The translations under genes and the position numbers were made by a program. The notes beneath the pieces were generated by a model, which was given only the letters and a program-made list of their open reading frames with translations, made no database searches and was not told the DNA's origin. A stretch of 64,000 bases of DNA from Streptomyces cathayae (GTDB lineage Bacteria; Actinomycetota; Actinomycetes; Streptomycetales; Streptomycetaceae), in the NCBI RefSeq assembly GCF_029760955.1, contig NZ_CP121682.1, forward strand, positions 682,001-746,000. The letters run 5' to 3'. Shown piece after piece: positions 44,983-56,381 of this stretch. Every line of letters starts with the position of its first letter. Position 1 is the first letter of the stretch.

Positions 44983-46080
44983 GTGACCCGCGCGCTCACC
45001 CTGGACGATCTGCTGTACGCCGGTATCGCGCTCGCCGCGGGTCTGCTGGCGGCGTTCCTGCTGCGGATGCTGCTGCGCTGGCTCGGCCGGCACGCCGAAC
45101 GCACCAGCTGGCGCGGGGACGACGTCCTCGTGGACGCCCTGCGCATGATCGCGCCGTGGGCGGCGGTCGCGGGCGGCGCGGCCTCCGCGGCGGCGGCGCT
45201 GCCGCTGACCCGGACCGTGCAGCACAACGTCAACCAGACGCTGACGGTCCTGGTCATCGTCGCGGCGACGGTGTCGGCGGCCCGGGTGGTGGCCGGCCTG
45301 GTGCAGTCGGTGACCCAGTCCCGTTCCGGTGTCGCCGGGTCGGCCACCATCTTCACGAACATCACCCGGATCCTGGTCCTGGCGATCGGGTTCATGGTGG
45401 TGCTCCAGACGCTCGGCATCCCCATCGCCCCGATGATCACCGCCCTCGGCGTCGGCGGCCTGGCGGTCGCGCTGGCCCTCCAGGACACGCTCGCCAACCT
45501 GTTCGCGGGCATCCACATCCTCGCCTCCAAGACCGTCCAGCCCGGTGACTACATCCGGCTGAGCAGCGGCGAGGAGGGGTACGTCGAGGACATCAACTGG
45601 CGTCAGACGACCGTGCGCGCGCTCTCCAACAACCTGGTGGTCATCCCCAACGGGCAGCTCGCGAAGACGAACATGACCAACTTCATGCGTCCCGAGCAGA
45701 AGCTGACCATCCTGGTGCAGGCCGGGGTCTCCTACGACAGCGACCTGGAGCAGGTGGAGCGGGCGACCATGGAGGTGGTCGCCGAGGTGATGACGGAGAT
45801 CACCGGCGCGATCCCGGAGCACGAGCCGGCGGTGCGGTTCCACACCTTCGGCGACTCCCGGATCGGGTTCACCGTGATCCTGGGCGTCGGCGAGTTCAGC
45901 GACCAGTACCGGATCAAGCACGAGTTCATCAAGCGCCTGCACCGGCGCTACCGCGAGGAGGGCATCCGCATCCCGTCGCCCGCGCGGACGGTGGCGCTGC
46001 AGCAGGGCACGGTGGTGTTCCCTCAGCAGCGGGACACCGAGCCCGAGCCGAGCGACATGACGGTGGCCCGGCCGATCTGA
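44983..46080 (+). CDS. MscS-type mechanosensitive ion channel
   Basis: 365 residues from the GTG at 44983 (GGAGGTGA upstream). Two or three N-terminal helices are followed by the MscS pore helix and beta domain: ALGVGGLAVALALQDTLANL, then TVQPGDYIRLSSGEEGYVED and NNLVVIPNGQLAKTNMTNF. The C-terminal alpha/beta cytoplasmic part is complete. The channel opens on membrane tension during hypo-osmotic shock. It stands alone. A weak TGCCG/CGGCA hairpin is in the 217-base upstream gap. Confidence 0.9.
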   Translation: MTRALTLDDLLYAGIALAAGLLAAFLLRMLLRWLGRHAERTSWRGDDVLVDALRMIAPWAAVAGGAASAAAALPLTRTVQHNVNQTLTVLVIVAATVSAARVVAGLVQSVTQSRSGVAGSATIFTNITRILVLAIGFMVVLQTLGIPIAPMITALGVGGLAVALALQDTLANLFAGIHILASKTVQPGDYIRLSSGEEGYVEDINWRQTTVRALSNNLVVIPNGQLAKTNMTNFMRPEQKLTILVQAGVSYDSDLEQVERATMEVVAEVMTEITGAIPEHEPAVRFHTFGDSRIGFTVILGVGEFSDQYRIKHEFIKRLHRRYREEGIRIPSPARTVALQQGTVVFPQQRDTEPEPSDMTVARPI

Positions 46081-46152
46081 CCGGCTGCGGCAGACCCCGG
46101 GGACCCCGGCCGACGACGCGCGGCCGGGGATGGGGAGGGCCGGCCGGCGCAT

Positions 46153-48457
<2,305 letters not shown>

Positions 48458-48480
48458 CCGATCCGGACGAGGACCCCACT

Positions 48481-48522
48481 GGCTCCGCCCCGGCCGGCAC
48501 GACGCCCGGCCGGGGCGGAGCC
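48481..48522 (+). terminator. Terminator hairpin of icd
   Basis: Perfect 17-bp arms (GGCTCCGCCCCGGCCGG / its complement) with an 8-base loop, 24 bases after the stop codon. Confidence 0.8.
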
Positions 48523-48626
48523 GTGTCCGGGCCGGGGCTCGCGCGCCGACCGGACGGCGCGGTCGGCGGGCCGCGAGCCGGGCGCGGCCCGTTCATGAAT
48601 ACCGTGTGAAGAGATCGACCACCTAC

Positions 48627-48641
48627 TGAGACGCCGTCTCA
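48627..48641. promoter_or_regulatory. 15-bp palindromic operator upstream of metY
   Basis: TGAGACGCCGTCTCA: seven-base arms around one base, typical of TetR-class regulators. It overlaps the -35 region of a possible promoter whose -10 is TAGGCT (48661-48666). Spacing to metY is about 230 bases, so the promoter leaves a long leader. Confidence 0.5.
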
Positions 48642-48761
48642 TTTCCCGCTCACCTGGTCGTAGGCTGGCGTCGGTGACACGCTGCCACCGGACGTACACG
48701 TGTCATCACCACGGCGTGTCGCGCGAGAGACCGGCACCCACGTCGGCACGTGGTCCTCTCC

Positions 48762-48784
48762 GACGCCCTGATCCCCAGGGCGTC
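48762..48784 (+). promoter_or_regulatory. Leader hairpin in the metY 5' region
   Basis: GACGCCCTG / CAGGGCGTC (nine perfect pairs, loop ATCCC) about 85 bases before the metY ATG. No T run follows. It may be part of an untranslated leader controlling metY; no known riboswitch fold is recognised. Confidence 0.4.
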
Positions 48785-48869
48785 CGGCACGCCCCGTACC
48801 CCACCGGCAGGTCCGCGGGTCCGAACGCCACCCGTGGTCCGCGCCCGCACCGCGCACGAGGAGCACATC

Positions 48870-50231
48870 ATGAGCCAGCCCACCGAACCCGACACCGCCG
48901 CCGACACGCCCGAGGGGACGTCCAGCGGTCCCGACACGTCGGCCTGGTCGTTCGAGACCAAGCAGGTCCACGCCGGTGCCGAACCCGATCCCACGACCGG
49001 GGCCCGGGCGACGCCCATCTACCAGACGACCTCGTTCGTGTTCCGGGACACCCAGCACGCCGCCGACGTCTTCTCGCTCGCGGAGCCGGGGAACATCTAC
49101 ACCCGCATCCACAACCCCACCCAGGACGTCCTCGAGCAGCGCGTCGCCGCCCTGGAGGGCGGAGTGGCGGCGGTGGCCCTGTCCTCGGGGCAGGCCGCGC
49201 AGACGCTGGCCCTCCTGACGCTCGCCGGGACCGGCGACCACATCGTCTCGGCCTCCTCGCTGTACGGCGGAACGTACAACCTGTTCCGGCACACCCTGCC
49301 GAGGTTCGGCATCGAGGTGTCCTTCGTCGACGATCCCGACGACGCCGAGGCCTGGCGCGCGGCCGTGCGGCCGAACACCAAGGCGTTCTTCGCCGAGACG
49401 CTGGGCAACCCGCGGAACAACGTGCTCGACGTGCGGGCGGTCGCGGACGTGGCCCACGGCGCGGGCGTCCCGCTGGTCGTGGACAACACGATCGCCACGC
49501 CCTACCTGCTGCGTCCGCTCGAGCACGGTGCGGACATCGTGGTGCACTCGGCGACGAAGTTCCTCGGCGGGCACGGCACCACGATCGGCGGCGTGGTCGT
49601 GGACGGCGGGACCTTCGACTTCGGCGCGCACACCGAGCGGTTCCCGGACTTCACCGAGCCCGACCCCAGCTACCACGGCCTGCAGTACTGGCCGGCGCTC
49701 GGCCCCGGCGCGTTCGCGGTCAAGCTGCGTGTCCAGTTGCTGCGCGACCTCGGACCGGCGATCGCCCCGCACTCCGCGTTCCTGCTGCTGCAGGGCGTGG
49801 AGACGCTGAGCCTGCGCATGGAGCGGCAGACGGCCAACGCGCTGGCGCTGGCGGAGTGGCTGGAGCAGCGCGACGAGGTCGCGGTGGTGCACTACCCGAG
49901 CCTGCCGTCCAACCGCTGGTACGAGGCGGCACGGAAGTACCTCCCCCGCGGTGCCGGCGCGGTGTTCGCCTTCGAGCTGAAGGGCGGCGTCGAGGCGGGC
50001 AAGCGGTTCGTGGACGGGGTGGAGCTGTTCAGCCACCTCGCCAACATCGGTGATGTGCGCAGTCTGATCATCCACCCCGCGTCCACCACCCACGGCCAGC
50101 TGAACGAGGAGCAGCTGGCGGCGACCGGAACCGCGCCGGGTCTGGTGCGGCTGTCGGTCGGCATCGAGAACCTCGCCGACCTCAGGGCCGACCTGGAGTC
50201 CGGTTTCCGCGCGGCCAAGGGCGCCTCCTGA
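48870..50231 (+). CDS. metY: O-acetylhomoserine sulfhydrylase (MetY)
   Basis: 453 residues, ATG at 48870 with GAGGAG before it. The Cys/Met-metabolism PLP fold is clear: [50 protein letters not shown] and the PLP lysine in [18 protein letters not shown] (K230). It makes homocysteine from O-acetylhomoserine and sulfide. The ~430-residue core length is standard for MetY rather than MetB. It is followed at 114 bases by metX (its substrate supplier), and both are transcribed rightward. Confidence 0.93.
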   Translation: MSQPTEPDTAADTPEGTSSGPDTSAWSFETKQVHAGAEPDPTTGARATPIYQTTSFVFRDTQHAADVFSLAEPGNIYTRIHNPTQDVLEQRVAALEGGVAAVALSSGQAAQTLALLTLAGTGDHIVSASSLYGGTYNLFRHTLPRFGIEVSFVDDPDDAEAWRAAVRPNTKAFFAETLGNPRNNVLDVRAVADVAHGAGVPLVVDNTIATPYLLRPLEHGADIVVHSATKFLGGHGTTIGGVVVDGGTFDFGAHTERFPDFTEPDPSYHGLQYWPALGPGAFAVKLRVQLLRDLGPAIAPHSAFLLLQGVETLSLRMERQTANALALAEWLEQRDEVAVVHYPSLPSNRWYEAARKYLPRGAGAVFAFELKGGVEAGKRFVDGVELFSHLANIGDVRSLIIHPASTTHGQLNEEQLAATGTAPGLVRLSVGIENLADLRADLESGFRAAKGAS

Positions 50232-50256
50232 ACCCCTTCGCGGCCTCCGGAACATC

Positions 50257-50300
50257 GGTCCCCCTCCCGCCGGCCACCGGGGCCTGGCAGGAGGGGGACC
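50257..50300 (+). other. Hairpin at the metY-metX junction
   Basis: GGTCCCCCTCC / GGAGGGGGACC, 11 perfect pairs, 22-base loop, 26 bases after the metY stop. If metX starts upstream of TTG 50345 this hairpin is inside its coding region; otherwise it may reduce read-through into metX. Confidence 0.45.
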
Positions 50301-50344
50301 CGCCCGGGCGGCGTCGATGGCATGCCCCGGGCACGCCGCTGCCA

Positions 50345-51379
50345 TTGGAAGCGGGCGGTGAACTCCCGGGCGTGGAGATGGCGTTCGAGACCTGGGGGCG
50401 ACTTGCGCCGGACGGTTCCAACGCCGTGCTGGTGCTGCACGCGCTCACCGGTGACAGCCACGCGGCCGGACCGGCCGGCCCCGGTCATCCCACGGCCGGC
50501 TGGTGGGACGGGCTGATCGGGCCCGGCCTGGCCCTCGACACCGACCGCTGGTTCGTCGTCGCCCCGAACGTGCTGGGCGGCTGCCAGGGCAGCACGGGGC
50601 CGGCCTCACCGCGCCCCGGCGGGCGGCGCCGGTGGGGCGGCGCCTTCCCGTACCTGACCCAGCGGGACCAGGTCGCCGCCGAGGCCCGGCTGGCGGACGC
50701 GCTCGGCGTGCAGCGGTGGGCGCTGGTGGTCGGCGGTTCGATGGGCGGGATGCGGGCCGTGGAATGGGCGGTGACGCATCCCGAGCGCACGGGGGCGCTG
50801 CTGCTGCTCGCCACCGCGGCGGCCGCGAGCGGTGAGCAGATCGCCTGGTCCACCCTCCAGCTGCAGGCCATCCGCAGTGATCCGCACTGGCACGGCGGCG
50901 ACTACCACGACACCGGCCGGGGGCCGCACGCCGGGCTGGGGATCGCCCGGCGCATCGCCCACGTCACCTACCGCAGCGAGCCGGAGCTGTCGGCCCGGTT
51001 CGGCCGGGCGCCCCAGGGGACGGAGGACCCGTGGCGCGGCGGCCGGTACCAGGTCGAGTCGTACCTCGACCACCACGCGGCCAAGCTCGTCCGGAGGTTC
51101 GACGCGGGCAGCTACGTGGTGCTGACGGAGGCGATGAACGGCCACGACGTGGGACGCGGCAGGGGCGGCGTCCGTGCGGCCCTGCGCCGGGTGACCGCGC
51201 CCGCGCTGGTGGCCGGGGTCGACTCGGACCGTCTCTATCCGCCGTCCCAGCAGGCCGAGCTGGCCGCGCACCTTCCCGGTGCCGACCGGCTCAGGGTGGT
51301 GGAGTCGCCCTACGGACACGACGGTTTCCTCCTCGAGACGGAACAGGTCGGCGCGCTGATCCGCGAGTTGCTGGGCTGA
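50345..51379 (+). CDS. metX: Homoserine O-acetyltransferase (MetX), start uncertain
   Basis: 344 residues from the TTG at 50345. The alpha/beta-hydrolase acyltransferase signatures are present: [29 protein letters not shown] (nucleophile Ser), [16 protein letters not shown] (Asp) and [11 protein letters not shown] (His). It transfers acetyl from acetyl-CoA to homoserine for MetY. The frame is open upstream to the metY stop at 50231, and its residues [13 protein letters not shown] resemble the N-terminus of Streptomyces MetX; a CTG at 50228 overlaps the metY stop. With that start the protein would be 383 residues, nearer the family length. No ATG/GTG is available. Confidence 0.85.
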   Translation: MEAGGELPGVEMAFETWGRLAPDGSNAVLVLHALTGDSHAAGPAGPGHPTAGWWDGLIGPGLALDTDRWFVVAPNVLGGCQGSTGPASPRPGGRRRWGGAFPYLTQRDQVAAEARLADALGVQRWALVVGGSMGGMRAVEWAVTHPERTGALLLLATAAAASGEQIAWSTLQLQAIRSDPHWHGGDYHDTGRGPHAGLGIARRIAHVTYRSEPELSARFGRAPQGTEDPWRGGRYQVESYLDHHAAKLVRRFDAGSYVVLTEAMNGHDVGRGRGGVRAALRRVTAPALVAGVDSDRLYPPSQQAELAAHLPGADRLRVVESPYGHDGFLLETEQVGALIRELLG

Positions 51380-51656
51380 CCCTCCGCTTCCGTCGCGACG
51401 CGTCGTCGGTGGTGTGCGGCACCCTGATCATGCCGTGCACCACTGAGGGCCCTCCTGTAGCGGCCCGATGACCGGCCCCGCGGTCCTGCTGCGGCACCGC
51501 CCGGTGCGCCACCGCCGGCGCCGACGAACGCCCGGTGGGGCGGGGGTGTGCAGCACGCCCGTGAACGACGCGGCGGTGGTGCGCTGATGCTCGCGCCGCA
51601 CAAGGAACTCGGCGCCGGCCGGTCCCGCGCGGAGTGCTTCCGCGACGCACGAGAAA
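51380..51656. other. Intergenic stretch without a supported gene
   Basis: Between the metX stop and the tRNA terminator. Open frames exist in several directions, but none has a ribosome binding site or family features. I see no gene and no further RNA. Confidence 0.5.
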
Positions 51657-51686
51657 GGTCCCCACGGGCTTTCGCCCATGAGGACC
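51657..51686 (-). terminator. Terminator of the tRNA-Pro gene
   Basis: In the minus-strand RNA GGUCCUCAUGGGC pairs with GCCCGUGGGGACC (11 canonical pairs and two U-G wobbles) around a GAAA loop, then UUUCU. It begins 11 bases after the tRNA, a textbook intrinsic terminator. Confidence 0.85.
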
Positions 51687-51696
51687 CTCTGCTCTG

Positions 51697-51770
<74 letters not shown>

Positions 51771-52047
51771 ATGCGCTCCGCGCGGTGAACCGCGTGATCT
51801 CGCAGGTCAACCTTACCTCATGTGGAGCGCGGCCCGTCGCCCGGCGGTGTGCCGTGGGGCGGGTCGCACAACTCGGCGCGGCGGCCGCCCGGTTCGCGGA
51901 CGGAGCGGGGGAACGTCTGCCGGACGGCGTGCTCGTGCGGTCCCGTCCCGCTGAACACACCGGCGCCGACGGTGAGATCGGCGCGAGGAGGTCGACGTGG
52001 TCGAGCCGCCGCACTCCCACGCTCCGACCGGTTCGGCCTGCGACTCC
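51771..52047. other. Region upstream of the oxidoreductase gene without a supported gene
   Basis: I see no convincing coding frame or RNA here. The first 60 bases should hold the tRNA promoter on the minus strand; no clear hexamer pair is visible. Confidence 0.4.
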
Positions 52048-52090
52048 TTGACACCCTCACCCCGACACACTCAAGGTTTGTCTGGACAAG
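52048..52090 (+). promoter_or_regulatory. Promoter and operator of the MocA-type oxidoreductase
   Basis: TTGACA (52048-52053) with CAAGGT 18 bases later (52072-52077) forms a promoter. TTTGTCTGGACAAG (52077-52090; arms TTGTC/GACAA) covers the expected start site. It belongs to the four related sites in the sugar/cyclitol locus. Confidence 0.55.
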
Positions 52091-52154
52091 CAGGACGGAT
52101 CTTGAACGGATGGCGGAACGGTCCGGGGACGGAACGGTCCGGGGAAGGGCTCTC

Positions 52155-53318
52155 ATGGTGGATACGCTCGGTGTCGCCGTCGTCGGGTTCGGCTGGATGG
52201 GGCGGGTGCACACCCAGGCGTACGCGCGCGTGCCGCACCACTACCCGCAGCTCGCCCTGCGCCCGGAGCTGATCACGGTCGCCGAGGAGGTGCCGGGCCG
52301 GGCCGAGGAGGCCGCCGAGCGGTTCGGGTTCGCCGGCGCGACCCGCGACTGGCGCGAGGTGGCCGCCGACCCGCGGGTCCAGGCGGTCAGCATCACGGCC
52401 CCGAACTTCCTGCACCGCGAGATCGGTGTCGCGATGGCGGAGGCCGGGAAGCACATCTGGATCGAGAAGCCCGTCGGTCTCACCGCCGAGGACGCCCGCG
52501 CGGTGGCCGACGCCGCCGCCGCGGCCGGTGTCCGCAGCGCGGTCGGCTTCAACTACCGCAACGCGCCCGCCGTCGAGACGGCCCGCACCCTGATCGCCTC
52601 CGGTGACATCGGCACCGTCACCCATGCCCGCATCCGCCTGTTCAGCGACTACGCCGCCCACCCCGAATCCGCTCTGACCTGGCGCTACGAACGGGAGCGC
52701 GGCGGCAGCGGAGTCCTCGGCGACCTGGCCTCGCACGGCGCCGACCTGGCCCGCTTCCTGCTCGGCGACATCGCCTCGCTGACCGCCGACACGGCGATCT
52801 TCCTGCCGGAGCGGGCCCGTCCGGCCGGGGCCACGGCCGGCCACTCCCGCGCCGCCGGCGGCGCACTCGGCCCGGTGGAGAACGAGGACTACGTGAACTG
52901 CCTGCTGCGCTTCGCCTCCGGCGCGCGCGGGGTGCTGGAGGCCTGCCGGGTCTCGGTCGGCGAGCAGAACAACTACGGCTTCGAGGTGCACGGCACCGAG
53001 GGCGCCGTGTTCTGGGACTTCCGCCGGATGAACGAACTCGGCGTCAGCCGCGGCACCGCGTACCAGGACCAGCCGGTGAGCACGGTCTACGTCGGTCCGG
53101 GCGACGGGGAGTTCGGCGCGTTCCAGCCGGGCGCGGCGAACGCCATGGGCTACGACGACCTCAAGGTCGTCGAGGCGTACCGGTTCCTGCGCTCCGTCGC
53201 CGAGGGCGTCCCGTACGGCGCCACCCTCGCCGACGCCGTGCACAGCGCGAGCGTGCTGGACGCGATGACCCGGTCGGCCGAGCAGGGGGTGTGGGTGACG
53301 GTGGAGGCGGCCTCCTGA
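52155..53318 (+). CDS. Gfo/Idh/MocA-family NAD(P) oxidoreductase
   Basis: 387 residues, ATG at 52155 after GGGGAAGG. The N-terminal Rossmann motif is GVAVVGFGWMGRVHTQAYAR; the cofactor-Lys motif is WIEKPVGLTAED; the catalytic D-x3-H lies in GDLASHGADLARF. This family oxidises inositols and other sugars with NAD(P). Its own promoter carries the shared operator, so it probably belongs to the inositol/cyclitol regulon. The exact substrate is not predictable; a myo-inositol or scyllo-inosose-type compound fits the context. Confidence 0.85.
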   Translation: MVDTLGVAVVGFGWMGRVHTQAYARVPHHYPQLALRPELITVAEEVPGRAEEAAERFGFAGATRDWREVAADPRVQAVSITAPNFLHREIGVAMAEAGKHIWIEKPVGLTAEDARAVADAAAAAGVRSAVGFNYRNAPAVETARTLIASGDIGTVTHARIRLFSDYAAHPESALTWRYERERGGSGVLGDLASHGADLARFLLGDIASLTADTAIFLPERARPAGATAGHSRAAGGALGPVENEDYVNCLLRFASGARGVLEACRVSVGEQNNYGFEVHGTEGAVFWDFRRMNELGVSRGTAYQDQPVSTVYVGPGDGEFGAFQPGAANAMGYDDLKVVEAYRFLRSVAEGVPYGATLADAVHSASVLDAMTRSAEQGVWVTVEAAS

Positions 53319-53321
53319 GCG

Positions 53322-53935
53322 TCAGCCGGAGGCCGCCGTCTGCCCGCGGCCCAGCCGGACCTTGACCGGGATCAGCACCAGCCACCACCACATGGCGGCG
53401 GGTCCGATCAGCAGGGCCAGCGGGATGGTCACGAGGAACACCGCCACCGTCACGCCCATGTCGACGGCGGAGAGCCTCTCGTCGCGCACGGGGGCCTCGT
53501 CGCCGCGCAGCCAGGGGCGTCGGGTGAGGAGGGCGGCCGGCGCGAGGTGGACGCCGCCGAGTGCGGCGACCGCCGCCGCGTGGATGACGCCGGAGGCCCG
53601 TTCCTCGCCGTACTCCGCGATCAGTGCGGTGGGGAACGGCAGCAGTGCCGCGAGGCCCAGACCGAGCACGGCCGGCGAGATCACCTGTCCGTCCACCTGC
53701 CGGACGGTGCGGAACAGCGTGCGGTGGTCGCGCCGGAACCCGGCCGGCACGTACAGGCTGATCCCGTAGGCGCCCAGGGGGGCAGCAGCCCGCGCAGCGC
53801 CTCGCGGTACTCCCCGGAACGCAGTCCCTGCGGAACGGAGAGGTCGAGGACGAGCAGCGTGACGGCGAGGGCGGACACGCCGTCGGCGAGCGTCACCAGC
53901 CGCTCGGGACCCCCTTGTGGGGTCGGGATCCTCAT
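53322..53935 (-). pseudogene. TMEM175-like (DUF1211) membrane protein, broken by frameshift
   Basis: The ATG at 53935 opens MRIPTPQGGPERLVTLADGV and continues to about ALRGLLPP (53780). The rest (LGAYGISLYVPAGFRRDHRT to the end at 53322) is in the next frame. A tract of six G on the plus strand (53777-53782) would need one more base to join them: LLPP and LGAY would then read on. The family (DUF1211) has FSDG-type start (here LADG) and helices 1-6. This is a one-base deletion in the DNA or a sequencing error. The downstream frame has no start codon of its own. Confidence 0.7.
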
Positions 53936-54018
53936 GCGCACGACGGTGGGCGGCCCCGGCTCGCCGGGCCGGGGTGCACGCCCGGCCCGCCGCCCGTTCA
54001 CCACGCGCCGTCACTCCG

Positions 54019-55050
54019 TCACGTCACGGCCTGCGGCGGCATGTTGTACGGCGTGACCACCTGGATCGGGGACGGCAGGGTGGGGCCCGCGGGCGGCAGG
54101 GCGCCGTGCGCGCGCATCACGATGTGGCAGGCCTCGCGCAGGTCCTGGCGCAGGTCGTGGTGGAGCACCGCGGACAGGCGGTGCTCGCGCAGCAGGCGGG
54201 TGTTGTCGTGGTCGAGGTCGTGCGCGACGAACACGGCGCACTCCCGCCCGGCGTCCTCGAAGGCACGCAGGGTCGCGATGTTGCCGCCGCCGATCGAGTA
54301 GACCGCGCGGATGTCCGGGTCGTGGTCCAGGGCGGCCCGGACGAGGTCGTACTGGGTGGTGTCCAGGCCCTGGCCCTCGGCGATCTCGACGAGGGCACGC
54401 CCCGGATGCCGGGCGCGCATGGCGGCCCGGAAGCCCATCTCGCGTTCCTCCTCGTTACGGAAGAATCCGCTGCTGAGGCTGGTGAGCACATGGCCGGGCC
54501 GGTCCCCCAGCCACTGGCCCACGAGATAGGCGGCGGTGGCGCCCGCGGCCCGGTTGTCGCTGCCGACACAGCCGACCCGGGCGCTCGTCGGCAGGTCGGT
54601 CACCAGGGTCACCACCGGGATGCCCGCCGCGGCGAGCCGGCCGACGGCGGCGGTGATCCCGGGGACGTCCGGCGCCTTGAGGATCACGCCCTGCGAGCCG
54701 CGCCGGGCGATCCGGTCGAGGACGGCGGTCAGCTCCTCGGCGGGGCCGGTCTCACGGAAGTGGAAGCGGGAGCGGACCACCGCCGGGTGCAGCGCGGGCA
54801 GTTCGGCCTCCAGGGCGGCGCGTACGGCGGTGGAGAACCGCTCGGGCGACTGCATCACGATGTCCACCATGAACGTGCGGCCGACCAGCCGGACCTGGGT
54901 GCGCTGCCGGTCCAGGTCGGCGATCGCACGGCGCACCTCCTGCGCGGTGCTCTCCCGTACCCCGCCGCGGCCGTTGAGGACCCGGTCGACCGTGGCCTCG
55001 CTCAGCCCTGCCTGACGTGCGATCTCCCTGATCGGGAAGGGGTGGCCCAT
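54019..55050 (-). CDS. LacI-family transcriptional regulator
   Basis: 343 residues, ATG at 55050 after AGGAG. The HTH is PIREIARQAGLSEATVDRVL plus NGRGGVRESTAQEVRRAI, followed by a hinge and a periplasmic-binding-protein-like effector domain (VGCVGSDNRAAG, VLTSLSSGFFRNEEEREMGFRA, VYSIGGGNIATLRAFEDAG). It is divergent from the dioxygenase gene, and a candidate operator lies between them. It is the likely master of the cyclitol locus, with sugar or inositol as inducer. Confidence 0.9.
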   Translation of the reverse strand: MGHPFPIREIARQAGLSEATVDRVLNGRGGVRESTAQEVRRAIADLDRQRTQVRLVGRTFMVDIVMQSPERFSTAVRAALEAELPALHPAVVRSRFHFRETGPAEELTAVLDRIARRGSQGVILKAPDVPGITAAVGRLAAAGIPVVTLVTDLPTSARVGCVGSDNRAAGATAAYLVGQWLGDRPGHVLTSLSSGFFRNEEEREMGFRAAMRARHPGRALVEIAEGQGLDTTQYDLVRAALDHDPDIRAVYSIGGGNIATLRAFEDAGRECAVFVAHDLDHDNTRLLREHRLSAVLHHDLRQDLREACHIVMRAHGALPPAGPTLPSPIQVVTPYNMPPQAVT

Positions 55051-55110
55051 GCGCCGGCTCCTGAGGTTTCTGAGGGGTTTTTGATGGCTGGCTGATGGTT
55101 GTTCGAAGGC

Positions 55111-55124
55111 TTTGTACTGACAAG
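55111..55124. promoter_or_regulatory. Candidate operator 2 of the cyclitol regulon
   Basis: TTTGTACTGACAAG, 61 bases upstream of the LacI gene ATG and 41 bases before the dioxygenase ATG. It shares TTTGTNNNGACAAG exactly with the site at 52077. Confidence 0.5.
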
Positions 55125-55165
55125 AATGGCAGAGCCGAGTCCCCCCGTGACCCGAAGGGACGAAC

Positions 55166-56353
55166 ATGTCCTTCTCCACCGCTTCCACCCCGGCCCAGCC
55201 GTCCACGGAGCAGCGGCCCTGGCTGTCCGAGCAGGACTGCGACCTGGACGCCTTCCGTGCCCTGGTCGAGCAGACCACGGAAGGCGCCGACTACCCGCAC
55301 GCCTCGGCCGTGGAGCGGAACGTGCTGCTCTACGACGCCGACCGGCTCGCCCTCGCGGACCGCCGCGACGCGCAGGCCGAGTTGGTGCGCGCCCTCGCCG
55401 GGGGCCCCGGCATCGTGGTCGTCCGGGGTGCCTTCCCCGACCCGGCGGTCGTGGACCGGGCCACCGCCGTGTTCGACGCCCTGATCGCCGAGCAGCGCGC
55501 CACGGGCGTCACCGCCGGCGACCACTTCGCCAAGCCGGGCGCCAACGACCGGGTGTGGAACGCCCTGGAGAAGACCGCCCTGCACGACCCGTCGGCCTTC
55601 GCGGACTACTACGCCAACGACGTGATCGCCCTGGTCTCCTCGGCCTGGCTCGGCCCCGGTTACCAGGTCACCTCCCAGATCAACGTGGTCAACCCGGGCG
55701 GCGCCGCCCAGACCGTGCACCGCGACTACCACCTGGGCTTCCTGTCCAACGAGGTCGCCGCCGCCTACCCGGCACATGTGCACCGCCTCTCCCCCGTGCT
55801 CACCCTGCAGGGCGCGGTCGCGCACTGCGACATGCCCGTCGAGTCCGGTCCCACGCTGTATCTGCCGCACTCGCAGAAGTACGGGCCCGGCTACCTCGCC
55901 TGGCGGCTCCCCGAGTTCCAGGCGTACTTCGAGGAGCACCATGTACAACTGCCGCTCGCCAAGGGCGACGCGGTCTTCTTCAACCCGGCGCTGTTCCACG
56001 CGGCCGGCGCCAACCGCTCGGCGGACATCCGGCGCATGGCCAACCTGCTCCAGGTGTCCTCCGCGTTCGGCCGGGCCATGGAGACGGTGGACCGCGAGGC
56101 CGTGACCGGAGCCGTCTACCCGGCGCTGCTCAGGGGCCGGGCGGAGGGCGCCGGCGAGCAGTGGCAGGAGAACGTGATCGCGGCGAGCGCCGAGGGCTAC
56201 CCCTTCCCCACCAACCTCGACAACGACCCGCCGGCCGACGGTATGGCCCCGCCCTCGCAGGCCGACCTCGTGCGGCGGGCGCTGCGCGAGGAGTGGACCG
56301 CGCGGACGCTGCGGGACGCGCTGCGGGCCGCCGCCGGACGACGTCACAGCTGA
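55166..56353 (+). CDS. Phytanoyl-CoA dioxygenase-type Fe(II)/2-oxoglutarate oxygenase
   Basis: 395 residues, starting MSFSTASTPAQPSTEQRPWL. The double-stranded beta-helix iron ligands are HRD in QTVHRDYHLGF and the distal His in FHAAGANRSADIRRM (with the 2-oxoglutarate Arg close by). PhyH enzymes hydroxylate many substrates with Fe(II), O2 and 2-oxoglutarate. In this sugar locus the substrate is probably a cyclitol or sugar conjugate, but that is only context. It starts the rightward operon SDR-oxidoreductase (28 and 99 base gaps). Confidence 0.85.
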   Translation: MSFSTASTPAQPSTEQRPWLSEQDCDLDAFRALVEQTTEGADYPHASAVERNVLLYDADRLALADRRDAQAELVRALAGGPGIVVVRGAFPDPAVVDRATAVFDALIAEQRATGVTAGDHFAKPGANDRVWNALEKTALHDPSAFADYYANDVIALVSSAWLGPGYQVTSQINVVNPGGAAQTVHRDYHLGFLSNEVAAAYPAHVHRLSPVLTLQGAVAHCDMPVESGPTLYLPHSQKYGPGYLAWRLPEFQAYFEEHHVQLPLAKGDAVFFNPALFHAAGANRSADIRRMANLLQVSSAFGRAMETVDREAVTGAVYPALLRGRAEGAGEQWQENVIAASAEGYPFPTNLDNDPPADGMAPPSQADLVRRALREEWTARTLRDALRAAAGRRHS

Positions 56354-56381
56354 AAGGACCCGGACCCCACGGAGCACAGTC

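Noticed and set aside
48674..48760. A Cys/His-rich peptide (GTG at 48674, reading MTRCHRTYTCHHH) as a cysteine-responsive leader peptide of metY
   Set aside because: The start fits a TAGGCT -10 and the residues are suggestive, but the frame has no stop until 50053, deep inside metY. Known leader peptides are short and closed.
48660..48869. A SAM-I or SAM-IV riboswitch in the metY leader
   Set aside because: I could not match the conserved cores of either class; only a simple hairpin and short repeats are visible.
51380..51696. A phage or genomic-island junction at tRNA-Pro
   Set aside because: No integrase, no duplicated tRNA end and no shift in base composition is visible on either side.
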